A stretch of DNA of 64,000 bases from Pusillimonas caeni (lineage in GTDB: Bacteria; Pseudomonadota; Gammaproteobacteria; Burkholderiales; Burkholderiaceae_B): positions 496,001 to 560,000 of the forward strand of contig NZ_PDUW01000002.1 of NCBI RefSeq assembly GCF_003545815.1. Direction: 5' to 3'. The notes beneath the pieces were generated by a model. It saw only the letters and a list, made by a program, of their open reading frames with translations, was not told where the DNA came from and ran no database searches. Within the stretch, counting starts at the first letter, position 1. Every line of letters begins with the position of its first letter. Shown here piece after piece: positions 34,353 through 43,515 of this stretch. A program made the position numbers and the translations under genes.

Positions 34353-34994
34353 TCAGGCGCGGTCGAGCAGATTGGGCGCGGGAACGGGCCAGCCCTTGTC
34401 AGTCAGGATCGAATCCAGCCTGAAGTCGTGGTCGGCCGGCTGGTAGTCGGTGCCTGAAAGGTCGCCGCAAGCCCAGGCGATGCCCAGGGCGACAAAGCGG
34501 TGGCCCTGGTCGCGCAGGGCCGCAAGCGTACGGTCGTAATGGCCTTTCCCATAGCCGACGCGATCGCCCTGGCGGGTATAGCCCAGGGTGGGCACCAGAA
34601 CGATGTCGGGCGCCGGCGCCTCGGGCCCCTGGGGCTCTTCGATGCCGAAAGGGCCCTTGGCCATCGGGGTGTCCGGCGTCCATAGCCGGAACTTCAGCGG
34701 TGCATCGGGGCCGGTGACCACCGGCAGCGAGACGGTAAGGCCTTCTTCTTCGACCAGTTGGGTCAGCAGGGGGCGCAGATCGGGTTCCTGTTCGAGCGAC
34801 CAGAAAGCCGCCACATGCTGCGGCGCCGGCTTGCCCGCCTTGGCCAATTCGGCGCGCGACGAAGCCAGCCAGGTGAACAGGCGGCCGCGTATCAGCAAAG
34901 CGCCGCGCCGCGTATCCAATGGGTTTTGCGCCGCCCGAAGCTGTTTCAGTTTCGTCCGCAAAGCGGCGGATTTATTCTCTATACTGTTGCTCAT
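34353..34994 (-). CDS. 5-formyltetrahydrofolate cyclo-ligase
   Basis: A 213-residue ATP-dependent enzyme that returns 5-formyl-THF to 5,10-methenyl-THF. Typical sites are LVPTLGYTRQGDRVGYGKGH near residues 137-156 (Mg-ATP and substrate binding) and YDRTLAAL. It converges on metF, another folate enzyme, with a 9-bp gap, and is divergent from slt with only 26 bp between starts. Confidence 0.93.
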   Translation of the reverse strand: MSNSIENKSAALRTKLKQLRAAQNPLDTRRGALLIRGRLFTWLASSRAELAKAGKPAPQHVAAFWSLEQEPDLRPLLTQLVEEEGLTVSLPVVTGPDAPLKFRLWTPDTPMAKGPFGIEEPQGPEAPAPDIVLVPTLGYTRQGDRVGYGKGHYDRTLAALRDQGHRFVALGIAWACGDLSGTDYQPADHDFRLDSILTDKGWPVPAPNLLDRA

Positions 34995-35020
34995 GACGGT
35001 TTAAGGCGGGGTTCAGCAAG

Positions 35021-37177
35021 ATGTTATTAAAGGGTCAACGGTATCAGAAATCCCGAAACATTTCCGGCATGGGCAGATTACCGGCGCTGGGTATGTGGCT
35101 GGCCTTGTTCGGGGGCCTGACAGGCTGCGCGGGCGCCGAAGCGCCCGTGGCATCGGCGGCGGTCCAGCCGCCCGCGGCCGCGCAGGCGCCTTTGCAAACG
35201 GCCATCACGCCCGCCGCGCAGCTGTCCCCGTCCGCGGCGGCGGCTGCCTCAAGCGCCGTGTCGGGCAGCGTCAGCCCGGCGCCCTCCGCGCCGCAGGTTG
35301 CGCCCCAGGTCGCCGAGCAGGCGCTCATCGACGCGCGCGAAGCCATGCAGAAAAAGCAGTGGTCGCGGCTGGACGAACTGGTGCCCACGGCGCGGGCCAC
35401 GCCGCTTGTCGGTTCGTATGCGCAGTACTGGGCCTTGCGCCAGCGTGTCACCAATCCCACGCTGCCCATCCCCGAGGCCGAGCTGCATCAGTTCATGGCC
35501 ACCAATCAAGATGCCTACCTTGCCGATCGCATCAAGGCGGACTGGATCGTGGCCGCGGCGCGCGCCGGCGACTACGCCACGGTGAATCGGCTGGGTCCCG
35601 TCGTCAACGGCAACGCCTCGGTCAACTGCTCGCGCCTGATGGCCCAGCACATGACAGGCCAGGCCGTCACCGAGAAGCAAGCCATGGCGGCCTTCGAACC
35701 GGTCAGCGCATGCTGGAGCCTGCTCGACCAGCTCGTCGAGCACAATGTGGTCGGCTGGGACGCCCTGCAGTCCGAGCTGCGCGCCATTCTCGAAACCAGC
35801 AAGACGGGCAACGCCCAGCGCATGGCGGCCCTCATGTTCGACGGCACCCAGATGCGCTCGTACGCGGCCCTCATGAAGGACGCGCGCAAATGGCTGGCCA
35901 CGCAAAAAGCGCCTGCCACCCGCGAGCAGCGTGAGCTCGTCACACTCGCGTTGTCACGCCTGGCACGCAGCAAAGACAGGCTCGAGGCCGAATCCTACAT
36001 CGAGACAAACTGGGCGTCCGCCGTACCCAGGCAGGACATGCAGTGGGTATGGGGCCAGTTCGGCCTGGTGTCCGCCTTGAACGTCGAGCCGCAGGCCGTG
36101 CGCTGGTACCGGCGTTCCGGCAATGTACCCATGACCGACTACAACCATGCCTGGGAGGTGCGCTCCGAGCTTCGGCAGACCCCCATCGACTGGAAGCAGG
36201 TCGATCGCGCCATACTCAAGATGTCGGCCGAGCAGCAAGCCGAGCCGGTGTGGGTGTATTGGCGCGGTCGCGCCATCGCCGCCCAGGGCGACCCGGGCAC
36301 GGCGCGCAAATTCTATGCTTCGCTGCGCAACGAGCTCAGCTTCTACGGCCAACTGGCGGTCGAAGAGCTGGGCGAGCCGCTGAGCCTGCCGCCGGCGCCC
36401 GCGCCCGTCACCGAGGCCGAATTCACCCAGGCCCAGGCCAACCCGGCCCTGCAGCGCGCCATCAAGCTGTTTCGCCTGGGCTGGCGCCCCGAGGCCGTGC
36501 CCGAATGGAACTTCGCCCTGCGCGGCATGAGCGATCGCCAACTGCGCGCCGCGGCCGAGCTGGCCCGCTACGAGCAGATCTACGACCGCGTGGTCAACAC
36601 CTCTTTGCTCACCAAAGACGAAATCGACTTCTCGCAGCGCTTCGTGGCGCCCTTCGAGGGCCGCGTCACTGAAAAAGCCCGCCAGATCAATCTCGACCCG
36701 GCATGGGTGTACGGCCTCATCCGGCAAGAATCGCGCTTCATCACCGATGCGCGCTCGCGCGTGGGCGCATCGGGGCTCATGCAGCTCATGCCCGCCACCG
36801 CGCGCTGGGTCGCCAAGAAAATCGGCATGAGCAATTTCACGCCTTCTTCGGTCAACGACTTCGACACCAACACCATTTTGGGCACCAGCTATCTCGACAT
36901 GGTGCTGGGCCAGTTGAACGGTTCGCAGCTGCTGGCCACGGCCGGCTACAACGCGGGCCCGGGGCGGCCGGTGCAGTGGCGCTCCAAGCTCACCGGCCCG
37001 GTCGAGGGCGCCGTGTTCGCCGAAACCATTCCCTTTACCGAGACCCGCCTCTACGTCAAGAACGTCATGTCCAACGCCGTGTATTACTCCATGATGTTCT
37101 CGGGGCAATCGCAGTCGCTCAAGCAGCGCCTGGGCACCGTCTCGCCGCAGGCGTCGCGCCAGGTGGCGCTGCCTTGA
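35021..37177 (+). CDS. slt: Soluble-type lytic transglycosylase (Slt70-like lipoprotein)
   Basis: A 718-residue peptidoglycan lyase. The N-terminus carries a lipoprotein signal with lipobox LTGC (Cys36), so it is probably anchored in the outer membrane, unlike E. coli Slt70. An Ala/Pro-rich linker leads to the helical U-shaped superhelix (about 90-540). The catalytic C-domain has the active-site Glu in IRQESRF, then [13 protein letters not shown] and [10 protein letters not shown]. An internal ATG at 35069 is an alternative start that keeps the whole signal sequence. Confidence 0.92.
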   Translation: MLLKGQRYQKSRNISGMGRLPALGMWLALFGGLTGCAGAEAPVASAAVQPPAAAQAPLQTAITPAAQLSPSAAAAASSAVSGSVSPAPSAPQVAPQVAEQALIDAREAMQKKQWSRLDELVPTARATPLVGSYAQYWALRQRVTNPTLPIPEAELHQFMATNQDAYLADRIKADWIVAAARAGDYATVNRLGPVVNGNASVNCSRLMAQHMTGQAVTEKQAMAAFEPVSACWSLLDQLVEHNVVGWDALQSELRAILETSKTGNAQRMAALMFDGTQMRSYAALMKDARKWLATQKAPATREQRELVTLALSRLARSKDRLEAESYIETNWASAVPRQDMQWVWGQFGLVSALNVEPQAVRWYRRSGNVPMTDYNHAWEVRSELRQTPIDWKQVDRAILKMSAEQQAEPVWVYWRGRAIAAQGDPGTARKFYASLRNELSFYGQLAVEELGEPLSLPPAPAPVTEAEFTQAQANPALQRAIKLFRLGWRPEAVPEWNFALRGMSDRQLRAAAELARYEQIYDRVVNTSLLTKDEIDFSQRFVAPFEGRVTEKARQINLDPAWVYGLIRQESRFITDARSRVGASGLMQLMPATARWVAKKIGMSNFTPSSVNDFDTNTILGTSYLDMVLGQLNGSQLLATAGYNAGPGRPVQWRSKLTGPVEGAVFAETIPFTETRLYVKNVMSNAVYYSMMFSGQSQSLKQRLGTVSPQASRQVALP

Positions 37178-37188
37178 CGGCGGCGCAT

Positions 37189-38358
37189 ATGGATCCGGCA
37201 ATACAAGGGCTCGAGGTCTATGTCGTGGGCGGAGCCGTGCGCGACAAACTGCTGGGCCTGCCCGCCGGCGACCGGGACTGGGTCGTGGTGGGCGGCACGC
37301 CCGAAGACATGACCGCCCGGGGCTTCCTGCCGGTGGGCGGCGATTTTCCCGTTTTCCTGCACCCCGTCAGCAAAGAAGAATACGCTCTGGCGCGCACCGA
37401 GCGTAAATCGGGGCGGGGCTACAAGGGCTTCACCTTCTATACCGGCCCCGACGTCACCCTTGAAGACGACCTGCGCCGCCGCGATCTTACCGTCAACGCC
37501 ATTGCCCAGGCGCCCGACGGCAGCCTGATCGATCCCTGGGACGGCCACCGCGACATCGAACGAAAGGTGTTGCGCCACGTGGGCGAGGCGTTTGCCGAAG
37601 ACCCGGTGCGCCTGTTGCGCCTGGCGCGCTTTGCAGCGCGCTTTGCCGATTTTTCCGTCGCGTCCGAAACCATGGCATTGAGCCGCCGCCTGGTCGACGA
37701 AGGCGAAGTAGACGCCCTGGTTCCCGAGCGGGTATGGCGCGAGGTGGCCAAGGGCCTGCAAACCCGAAGCCCGGCCCGCATGTTCGACGTGCTGGCGCAG
37801 GCCGGCGCATTGGCGCGCATCATGCCCGGACTGCGGTTCGACGAAGAGATCGCTCGCCAGCTCGATTGCGCGGTACGCGCCGACTTGGCGCTGGCGCAAC
37901 GGTTCGCATTGTTGTGCCGCAAATCGCCCGAACCCGAGCTCATCGGCCGCCATGTGCGGGCGCCCAGCGAGTGCATCGATTACGCCAGGCTGCTGCCGGC
38001 GCTGGCTGCCGCTTTGGAAGGGCTTCATAAGGGCGCGGAAACCGCAGGTGGCGCTTCCTCGAACGTAGACGCGTTGCATGCAGCGGACGGAACGCATGCT
38101 TTGGCTCCCGGCCGCATGGAGGCGTGGCTCGACCTCATCGAGCGCAATGACGGCCTGCGCAAGCCGCAGCGCTTTCTGAACCTGCTGCAGGCTGCGCAGT
38201 GTGTGACCGAGGTCGATCTCCCCGGCTGGCGCCAGCGGCTGGACGCCGTGCGCGCCATCGATGCAGGCGCCGTGGCCAAGGCGGCCGGCGGCGAGCCCGA
38301 GCGGATCAAGGCGGCGCTCAGGCAGGCGCGGCTTGATGCTTTACGCCGCTCGCCATAA
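37189..38358 (+). CDS. cca: tRNA nucleotidyltransferase (CCA-adding enzyme)
   Basis: A 389-residue class II nucleotidyltransferase that builds or repairs the CCA end of tRNAs. The head has [20 protein letters not shown] and [12 protein letters not shown] (catalytic DxD-type carboxylates), the [10 protein letters not shown] motif and the nucleotide-binding [12 protein letters not shown]. The C-terminal HD phosphohydrolase domain of the E. coli enzyme is not present; its place is taken by a less conserved Ala-rich region. The ATG at 37189 is used; a TTG at 37174 overlapping the slt stop is possible. Confidence 0.92.
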   Translation: MDPAIQGLEVYVVGGAVRDKLLGLPAGDRDWVVVGGTPEDMTARGFLPVGGDFPVFLHPVSKEEYALARTERKSGRGYKGFTFYTGPDVTLEDDLRRRDLTVNAIAQAPDGSLIDPWDGHRDIERKVLRHVGEAFAEDPVRLLRLARFAARFADFSVASETMALSRRLVDEGEVDALVPERVWREVAKGLQTRSPARMFDVLAQAGALARIMPGLRFDEEIARQLDCAVRADLALAQRFALLCRKSPEPELIGRHVRAPSECIDYARLLPALAAALEGLHKGAETAGGASSNVDALHAADGTHALAPGRMEAWLDLIERNDGLRKPQRFLNLLQAAQCVTEVDLPGWRQRLDAVRAIDAGAVAKAAGGEPERIKAALRQARLDALRRSP

Positions 38359-38387
38359 TTTTTTGTGTACCCAATAAGGAGACAAAC

Positions 38388-38783
38388 GTGGCACGAAAAT
38401 TACTTAATCCCTCTGAGTTGCATCCCGCGCCCGGCTTCAGCCACATTACCGTGGCCGAACCGGGTACGGTCGCGTACATCGCCGGGCAAGTCGCGCTGGC
38501 CCCGGACTTCTCCATCATCGGCGGTGACGACCTCGGTGCGCAAACCAAGGCGGCGATGCGCAATGTCGAGGTGGCGCTGAAAGCCGTCGACGCCTCATGG
38601 GACGATGTTGTCCGCCGCACGATCTATACGCTTCATCCTACCCAGTATGAGGTGATCACGGCAGCGATCGAAGAGGTCCAGGGAAGCAAAGAGCACCCGG
38701 CGCAGACGATTATCGGCGTGACTGGTCTGGCGGTTCCCGGGCTGTTGATAGAAGTCGAAGTGACGGTTCGGCTGCCTGGTTGA
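38388..38783 (+). CDS. RidA-family enamine/imine deaminase
   Basis: A 131-residue protein of the RidA/YjgF family, which hydrolyses reactive enamine intermediates. Family features are AYIAGQVALAPD near residue 28 and ASWDDVVRRTIY; the canonical arginine of RidA is not obvious in VTGLAVPGLLIEVEVT, so it may belong to a paralogous subgroup. A GTG start is preceded by aaggaga. It converges on the Liv cluster. Confidence 0.88.
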   Translation: MARKLLNPSELHPAPGFSHITVAEPGTVAYIAGQVALAPDFSIIGGDDLGAQTKAAMRNVEVALKAVDASWDDVVRRTIYTLHPTQYEVITAAIEEVQGSKEHPAQTIIGVTGLAVPGLLIEVEVTVRLPG

Positions 38784-38860
38784 GGGCGGAAGCGGCGGCG
38801 CACGGTTCAAGCGCATCCGGGCATGCAAGGCGAATGTAGCTGTGGGATGCGCTGTAGCCG

Positions 38861-39862
38861 CTATTCCAATAAGCGCACACGCCGCTGAATAGGGAAAAAG
38901 CGCAGGTCGTATCGATGCTGGACCGTGCCCCAGATACCACGGGGCCATTGGATCATGATGATCACCGCGCACAAGCCCAGCGCCATCAGATACCAGCTGC
39001 CATAGTCCGCAAGCAGCTCGCGCAATGCGAAATAGACGAGTGTGCCGATGATGGGGCCTTCCAGCGTGCCGATGCCGCCGATGACCACGATGAAAATCGC
39101 TATGACGACCCAGTTGAGGTCGAACGCCGACGCGGGGGAAATGCGCAGGGCGTTCAGATAATACAGGGCACCGATGAGGCCGGAGCCGAATGCCGCGAAC
39201 ACGAATACATACAGCTTGATCTTCTGGACATGGATGCCTTGGCTCTTGGACGCGGCCTCGCTGTCGCGGATTGCAGTCAACGCCATGCCAAAACGAGAGC
39301 GTAGCGCCCAGTACGTCAAAGCGAGCATGCCAACCGTGATCGCGGCAGCAATCCAGAATGTGGTGGATTCCCGAACGGCCTTAGGAACGCCGCGCATTGC
39401 GGTCAGGCTTTGTCCAGAACCTCCTCCCAAAAGCTGTACGTTGGAAACGGCAAGTCGGCAGACTTCGGCCACGACCCAGGTTCCCACCGCGAAATAGCCC
39501 CCTTTGAGCCGGAAGGTGATTGCGGCGACGGGAAGAGCCAGGGCGGCGGCAATCAGCCCGCCCAGCAGTACGGCGATGAATGGATTCACGCCGAAATGGT
39601 TTGCGCACAGGAACAGGCCATATGCGCCGATGCCGACGAAAGCCTGCTGGCCTATGGAGATGAGGCCTCCGTATCCGGCCAGTAGGTTCCACATTTGTGC
39701 CAGCGCCAGAAAGCACATGATCTCGATCAGCAGGCGCATGGTGCTGGAGCCGGCCCAGAAGGGCATTGTGAAGAGAACGGCGCAGCCTATGCCGGCGGCG
39801 AACAGGCCTATGCGGCTGGCGCGGGTGCCCAGGGTGACAGCGTATCCGGAAGAAGGGCTCAT
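38861..39862 (-). CDS. LivM-type ABC permease (cluster 1)
   Basis: A 333-residue permease of the branched-chain amino acid (HAAT) family with about 9 spans. NLLAGYGGLISIGQQAFVGI near residue 60 and the cytoplasmic loop ALTAIRDSEAASKSQGIHV are hallmarks. The start at 39862 overlaps the stop of the LivH gene. It forms the inner-membrane channel with LivH for the substrate of the 42170-43498 binding protein, probably an aromatic acid rather than an amino acid, judging from the hydroxylase next door. Confidence 0.92.
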   Translation of the reverse strand: MSPSSGYAVTLGTRASRIGLFAAGIGCAVLFTMPFWAGSSTMRLLIEIMCFLALAQMWNLLAGYGGLISIGQQAFVGIGAYGLFLCANHFGVNPFIAVLLGGLIAAALALPVAAITFRLKGGYFAVGTWVVAEVCRLAVSNVQLLGGGSGQSLTAMRGVPKAVRESTTFWIAAAITVGMLALTYWALRSRFGMALTAIRDSEAASKSQGIHVQKIKLYVFVFAAFGSGLIGALYYLNALRISPASAFDLNWVVIAIFIVVIGGIGTLEGPIIGTLVYFALRELLADYGSWYLMALGLCAVIIMIQWPRGIWGTVQHRYDLRFFPIQRRVRLLE

Positions 39863-40725
39863 GGCTGGTTCCTTGAAAATAGCCCCGCGGGCTTGAACAG
39901 CAAGACCAGCAGGAATACGATGTGGCCGGTCAGAATCCCCCATCCGGGACCGAAGGAATAGCCCACGCCTTGGGCGACGCCCAGCAGAATCGCACCCGCC
40001 AGGGTGCCCCAAATGGATCCGACGCCGCCAATGACGACCGCTTCGAACGAGTAGATCAGATAGCTTGGGCCCAGGTCGGGTGTGAAAGATGCGCGCATGC
40101 CCATAAACACGCCACCCACCGCCATGACGGCGAAGGCGATGCCCATGGCCAGCGCGTAAACGTGCTTATCTTTGATGCCGACTAACTGGGCGGTGTGCGG
40201 GTCGTCCGAGGTTGCGCGAAAGGCCATGCCCAGCCGTGTGCGCCGGAACAGCCATGAGAGCCCGAAGGTGCAGGCAACGGCTGTTACGAAGGTAGCCAGT
40301 GGAAGCACCCCGACGGCCAGACTGTCGCCCAGACTGACGCTGTCAGTGGCCAGGGTCCCGGCCGACAGCACTCGGGCGTCGGCCGAGAAAAGCTCCAGCA
40401 GGCCGTTCTGAAGCATGATGGCCAGACCGAAGGTGACCAGCAGCGGCGGCAGGATGTCGGGCCCCAGAACGCGATTGAGTACTGTGCGCTGAAGCAGGTA
40501 GCCCAGCCCGAACATGATGGTCGCGACGATAGGCAGGGCCAGCAGTGGGTGCAGCCCCAATCCCACGGCGATAACCAGTGCAATATATGCCGCCAGCACG
40601 ATGAAGTCTCCATGTGCGATATTGACGAGCCTCATTACGCCGTAGGCGAGCGAAAGCCCGATGGCGAACAGGGCGTAGCCTCCCCCTGCAAGAGTGCCAT
40701 GCACGACGACGGCAAGCCAATCCAT
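39859..40725 (-). CDS. LivH-type ABC permease (cluster 1)
   Basis: A 288-residue permease with about 8 spans. GGGYALFAIGLSLAYGVMRL and the NIAHGDFIVLAAY motif at the N-terminus are diagnostic, as is the EAVVIGGVGSIWGTLAGAIL block near the C-terminus. The start at 40725 gives the standard length; the longer frame is not needed. It overlaps livM by 4 bp and follows livF by 14 bp. Confidence 0.92.
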   Translation of the reverse strand: MDWLAVVVHGTLAGGGYALFAIGLSLAYGVMRLVNIAHGDFIVLAAYIALVIAVGLGLHPLLALPIVATIMFGLGYLLQRTVLNRVLGPDILPPLLVTFGLAIMLQNGLLELFSADARVLSAGTLATDSVSLGDSLAVGVLPLATFVTAVACTFGLSWLFRRTRLGMAFRATSDDPHTAQLVGIKDKHVYALAMGIAFAVMAVGGVFMGMRASFTPDLGPSYLIYSFEAVVIGGVGSIWGTLAGAILLGVAQGVGYSFGPGWGILTGHIVFLLVLLFKPAGLFSRNQP

Positions 40726-40739
40726 CACGGTGTGTTTCC

Positions 40740-41435
40740 TTATTGAATGCCGAAGTAGGCGTCGGATATTTCTGCCTTGCTCAATGTGCCGGGCCGGCCC
40801 TGAAGCGATACTCGTCCATGCATGAAGCAATACGCATAGTCGGATACGCTCAACGCCGTATTCACATCCTGCTCGACGAGAATAAGGGCCACGCCATCCT
40901 GCAGCAGTTGTGGCAGGGCGGTATAGATATCCTTAATCACCGCGGGCGCCAGCCCCAATGACACTTCGTCGCAAATCAACACGCGCGGGTTGGCCATCAA
41001 GGCGCGCCCGATGGCGACCATCTGCTGTTGTCCGCCGGAAAGCGTCGTGGCGAGCGCATTGCGATGGGTCCGCAGGGCGGGAAACAGCCGATAGACGCGC
41101 TCCAGGGTCCAGGGACCTGTTCGGCGGGAGAAGCCGCCCGACAGTATGTTCTCTTCGACGGTCAGGCTGGTGAACAGTCGGCGGCCCTCGGGCACCATGG
41201 ATATGCCTAGGCCGGCGATCGTGCTGGGCGGCCATCCCCCGATCGGACGCCCTTCGAACAGGATGGACCCGGAGTGGGGACGCAGCTGACCACACAAGGT
41301 CTTCAGAAAGGTTGATTTCCCCGCGCCGTTCGCGCCGATGATGGAGACTGTCTGGCCTGCTTCGATACGGAAATCAATGCCGAAGAGCGCCTGGAAGTCG
41401 CCGTAGAACACACGCAGGTCATTTACCTCAAGCAT
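40740..41435 (-). CDS. LivF-type ABC ATPase (cluster 1)
   Basis: A 231-residue ATPase: Walker A GANGAGKST, signature LSGGQQQMV, Walker B VLICDEVSLGLAP and switch His replaced by Gln in LVEQDVNTAL, which is normal for this subfamily. The short LivF form has the IAGLGISMVPEGRRLFTSLT motif. Its start overlaps the end of livG, so both ATPases are coupled. Confidence 0.93.
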   Translation of the reverse strand: MLEVNDLRVFYGDFQALFGIDFRIEAGQTVSIIGANGAGKSTFLKTLCGQLRPHSGSILFEGRPIGGWPPSTIAGLGISMVPEGRRLFTSLTVEENILSGGFSRRTGPWTLERVYRLFPALRTHRNALATTLSGGQQQMVAIGRALMANPRVLICDEVSLGLAPAVIKDIYTALPQLLQDGVALILVEQDVNTALSVSDYAYCFMHGRVSLQGRPGTLSKAEISDAYFGIQ

Positions 41436-42159
41436 GTTGAGCCTCTATTCCCATGTAGACACGCTGTACTTCGGGGCTTTGCATGACTTCCCGAGGCGGG
41501 CCGTCGGCCAGCTTGCTGCCGAAATTGATCACGAGCAGGCGGGTGGCGACGGCTATCAGGGCATGCACCACATGTTCGATCCAGATGATCGATATGCCGT
41601 CATTGCGTATTTCATGGACCATTTCGACCAATTGTCCGGCTTCTTTTTCCGTCAGGCCTCCAGCTATCTCGTCCAGCAGCAACACTTCGGGTTGGGTGGC
41701 CAAGGCTCGGGCTAGCTCGAGACGTTTGCGATCAAGCAGCGTCAGGCTACCCGCCAGTTGGTTGGCCCTGAAAAGCAACCCCGTGCGTCGGAGTATGTCC
41801 ACGCTCGAGTCATGCGCCTGCGCGCGCGACTGGCCTGCCCCGAACATGGCCGCGACGGCCAGATTCTCGAACACGGTCATGCCGCCGAAAGGCTGAGCCA
41901 CCTGGTACGAGCGGCCGAGGCCGGCGCCGCAGCGCTTGTATGCCGGAAGGCGGGTGATGTCGCGATCCTCGAGCAGGATGCGGCCCGAGTCGCTGGCAAG
42001 ATCGCCGCTTATCAGGTTGAACAAGGTGGTTTTGCCTGCACCGTTCGGACCCAGGACGCCCAGGGCCTCGCCGCGGCGCAGGTCGAAACTCAAATTGTTC
42101 GTAACCTTTATCGATCCGAACGACTTCGATAGGCCCTGAACGGATAATAGGGGAGCCAT
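41428..42159 (-). CDS. LivG-type ABC ATPase (cluster 1)
   Basis: A 243-residue ATPase with Walker A GPNGAGKTT, the LivG-typical GLGRSYQVAQPFGGMTVFEN, Walker B VLLLDEIAGGL and switch His in WIEHVVHAL. The signature is degenerate: SLTLLDRKRLELARAL, with LTLLDRKR where LSxGQxRR is usual; this is common in the LivG line. It follows the binding-protein gene by 10 bp. Confidence 0.92.
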   Translation of the reverse strand: MAPLLSVQGLSKSFGSIKVTNNLSFDLRRGEALGVLGPNGAGKTTLFNLISGDLASDSGRILLEDRDITRLPAYKRCGAGLGRSYQVAQPFGGMTVFENLAVAAMFGAGQSRAQAHDSSVDILRRTGLLFRANQLAGSLTLLDRKRLELARALATQPEVLLLDEIAGGLTEKEAGQLVEMVHEIRNDGISIIWIEHVVHALIAVATRLLVINFGSKLADGPPREVMQSPEVQRVYMGIEAQHA

Positions 42160-42169
42160 GGCCGCGGTG

Positions 42170-43498
42170 CTATGTGGGTATGACGATCATCTCGGCCTGG
42201 ACGGGTATGTCGGAGGCGGTGTCGTTGTTGACGACGACCAGATCGAAGGGATGGCGTGCCCCCTTGATCCATTGGCCTCCCACTAGCGTGGTCTTGGCGA
42301 CATTTTTAACCGGGCCGTCGCCCCATGCGACATGACCAATGACGGTGTCCAACTTAGTTGTCGGAATGGCGTCGCGGATGGATGCCTTGTCGTCGATGTC
42401 TTTACTGCGTTTGAGCACATCGAGTGCGACTTCGAACAGCGAGTGCGCATAACCCAGGGGTTGAGTCCACTGCTTGCCGGTGACACGCTCGTAATCGTCG
42501 GCCAACTGCTGTGCTGTCTGCCCGGTCAGGGAGGATTTATAAGGACGGTTCGGGCTCCACCAGCACTCTTGCGTAACGCCTTCCGCGATGGGGCCTAGCG
42601 CTTCGGCCGATGACGGAAACGCCAGCGCTTTACCCACGGTCACGATCTTTGGCTTGAAGCCCTGCTGGCTGGATTGGGTCCAAAAATTCTGAAAGTCAGG
42701 CGGAGTCGGTACGCCGGCAATGATCTCGACACCGGCCTTCTTGTACTCTGCAATGAGCGAGCTGAAATTGGATTGGCCGCTTTGATACCGGCCCGGGTCG
42801 ACGACCGTGTAGCCCATCTTCTTCAGGGCGGGCGTCAGGCCATGCTGGGGGTCGCCCCACGCGTTTCCATCGGCGTCATTGGCAAAGAGCACGCCCACCA
42901 CTTTGTTGGTGGGTATGGACTTCCACATATTCGTGAAGTTGGCGATGATGTCCTCGAGGCCCCAGAAATAATGATAAGTCCAGTCGAAGCCGGTCTTGGG
43001 GTCTCCGCCCCGTGTGAAGAACCATGGCTGCCAGGGCGTGGTCGATGATATGCAGGGAATTTCGTTCAGCTCGCATTGATCGGAAACGGGATTCGAGTTC
43101 TCGGGAGTCGACCCTACGACCATGAGGTCGATCTCGTCCCTCAGTATCAGTTCGGCGGCTACTTCGGATGCGCGGTTGGGATTGGACTGGCTGTCCTTCA
43201 CTACGATTTCGACGGTGCGTTGTTCTCCGCCCACCGCCACTCCTTTTGCGAAGGTGTCTTTCAACTGGTCGAGCACGAAACGGTCGACCTCGCCGAATCC
43301 GGCGAGTGGACCGGTCAGGGGAGTGACGTAGCCGATCTTGATCTTCCTCCCGGTCTGGGCATAGGCGGCGGGCACGAAGCCCGCCCACCCCAGTACGCTC
43401 AGGGCCGAAGCCTGCAGGGAAGCCGTGAGGATTTTTCGCCGTCCGGCGTCGAGCAGGCCCGTATCGCCGGCCGATGGGTGGCCGTGTTTTATCTTCAT
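42170..43498 (-). CDS. Liv-type ABC substrate-binding protein (cluster 1)
   Basis: A 442-residue periplasmic binding protein (type I fold, HAAT family). The signal sequence begins with a hydrophilic stretch and GRRKILTASLQASA, a twin-arginine-like pattern, and ends at AYAQ, so Tat export is likely. IKIGYVTPLTGPLAGFGEVD opens the mature protein. The start at 43498 is chosen from the signal. Next to an aromatic hydroxylase, the ligand may be an aromatic acid. Confidence 0.92.
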   Translation of the reverse strand: MKIKHGHPSAGDTGLLDAGRRKILTASLQASALSVLGWAGFVPAAYAQTGRKIKIGYVTPLTGPLAGFGEVDRFVLDQLKDTFAKGVAVGGEQRTVEIVVKDSQSNPNRASEVAAELILRDEIDLMVVGSTPENSNPVSDQCELNEIPCISSTTPWQPWFFTRGGDPKTGFDWTYHYFWGLEDIIANFTNMWKSIPTNKVVGVLFANDADGNAWGDPQHGLTPALKKMGYTVVDPGRYQSGQSNFSSLIAEYKKAGVEIIAGVPTPPDFQNFWTQSSQQGFKPKIVTVGKALAFPSSAEALGPIAEGVTQECWWSPNRPYKSSLTGQTAQQLADDYERVTGKQWTQPLGYAHSLFEVALDVLKRSKDIDDKASIRDAIPTTKLDTVIGHVAWGDGPVKNVAKTTLVGGQWIKGARHPFDLVVVNNDTASDIPVQAEMIVIPT

Positions 43499-43515
43499 GT
43501 CTCTCTCTCTTTGGT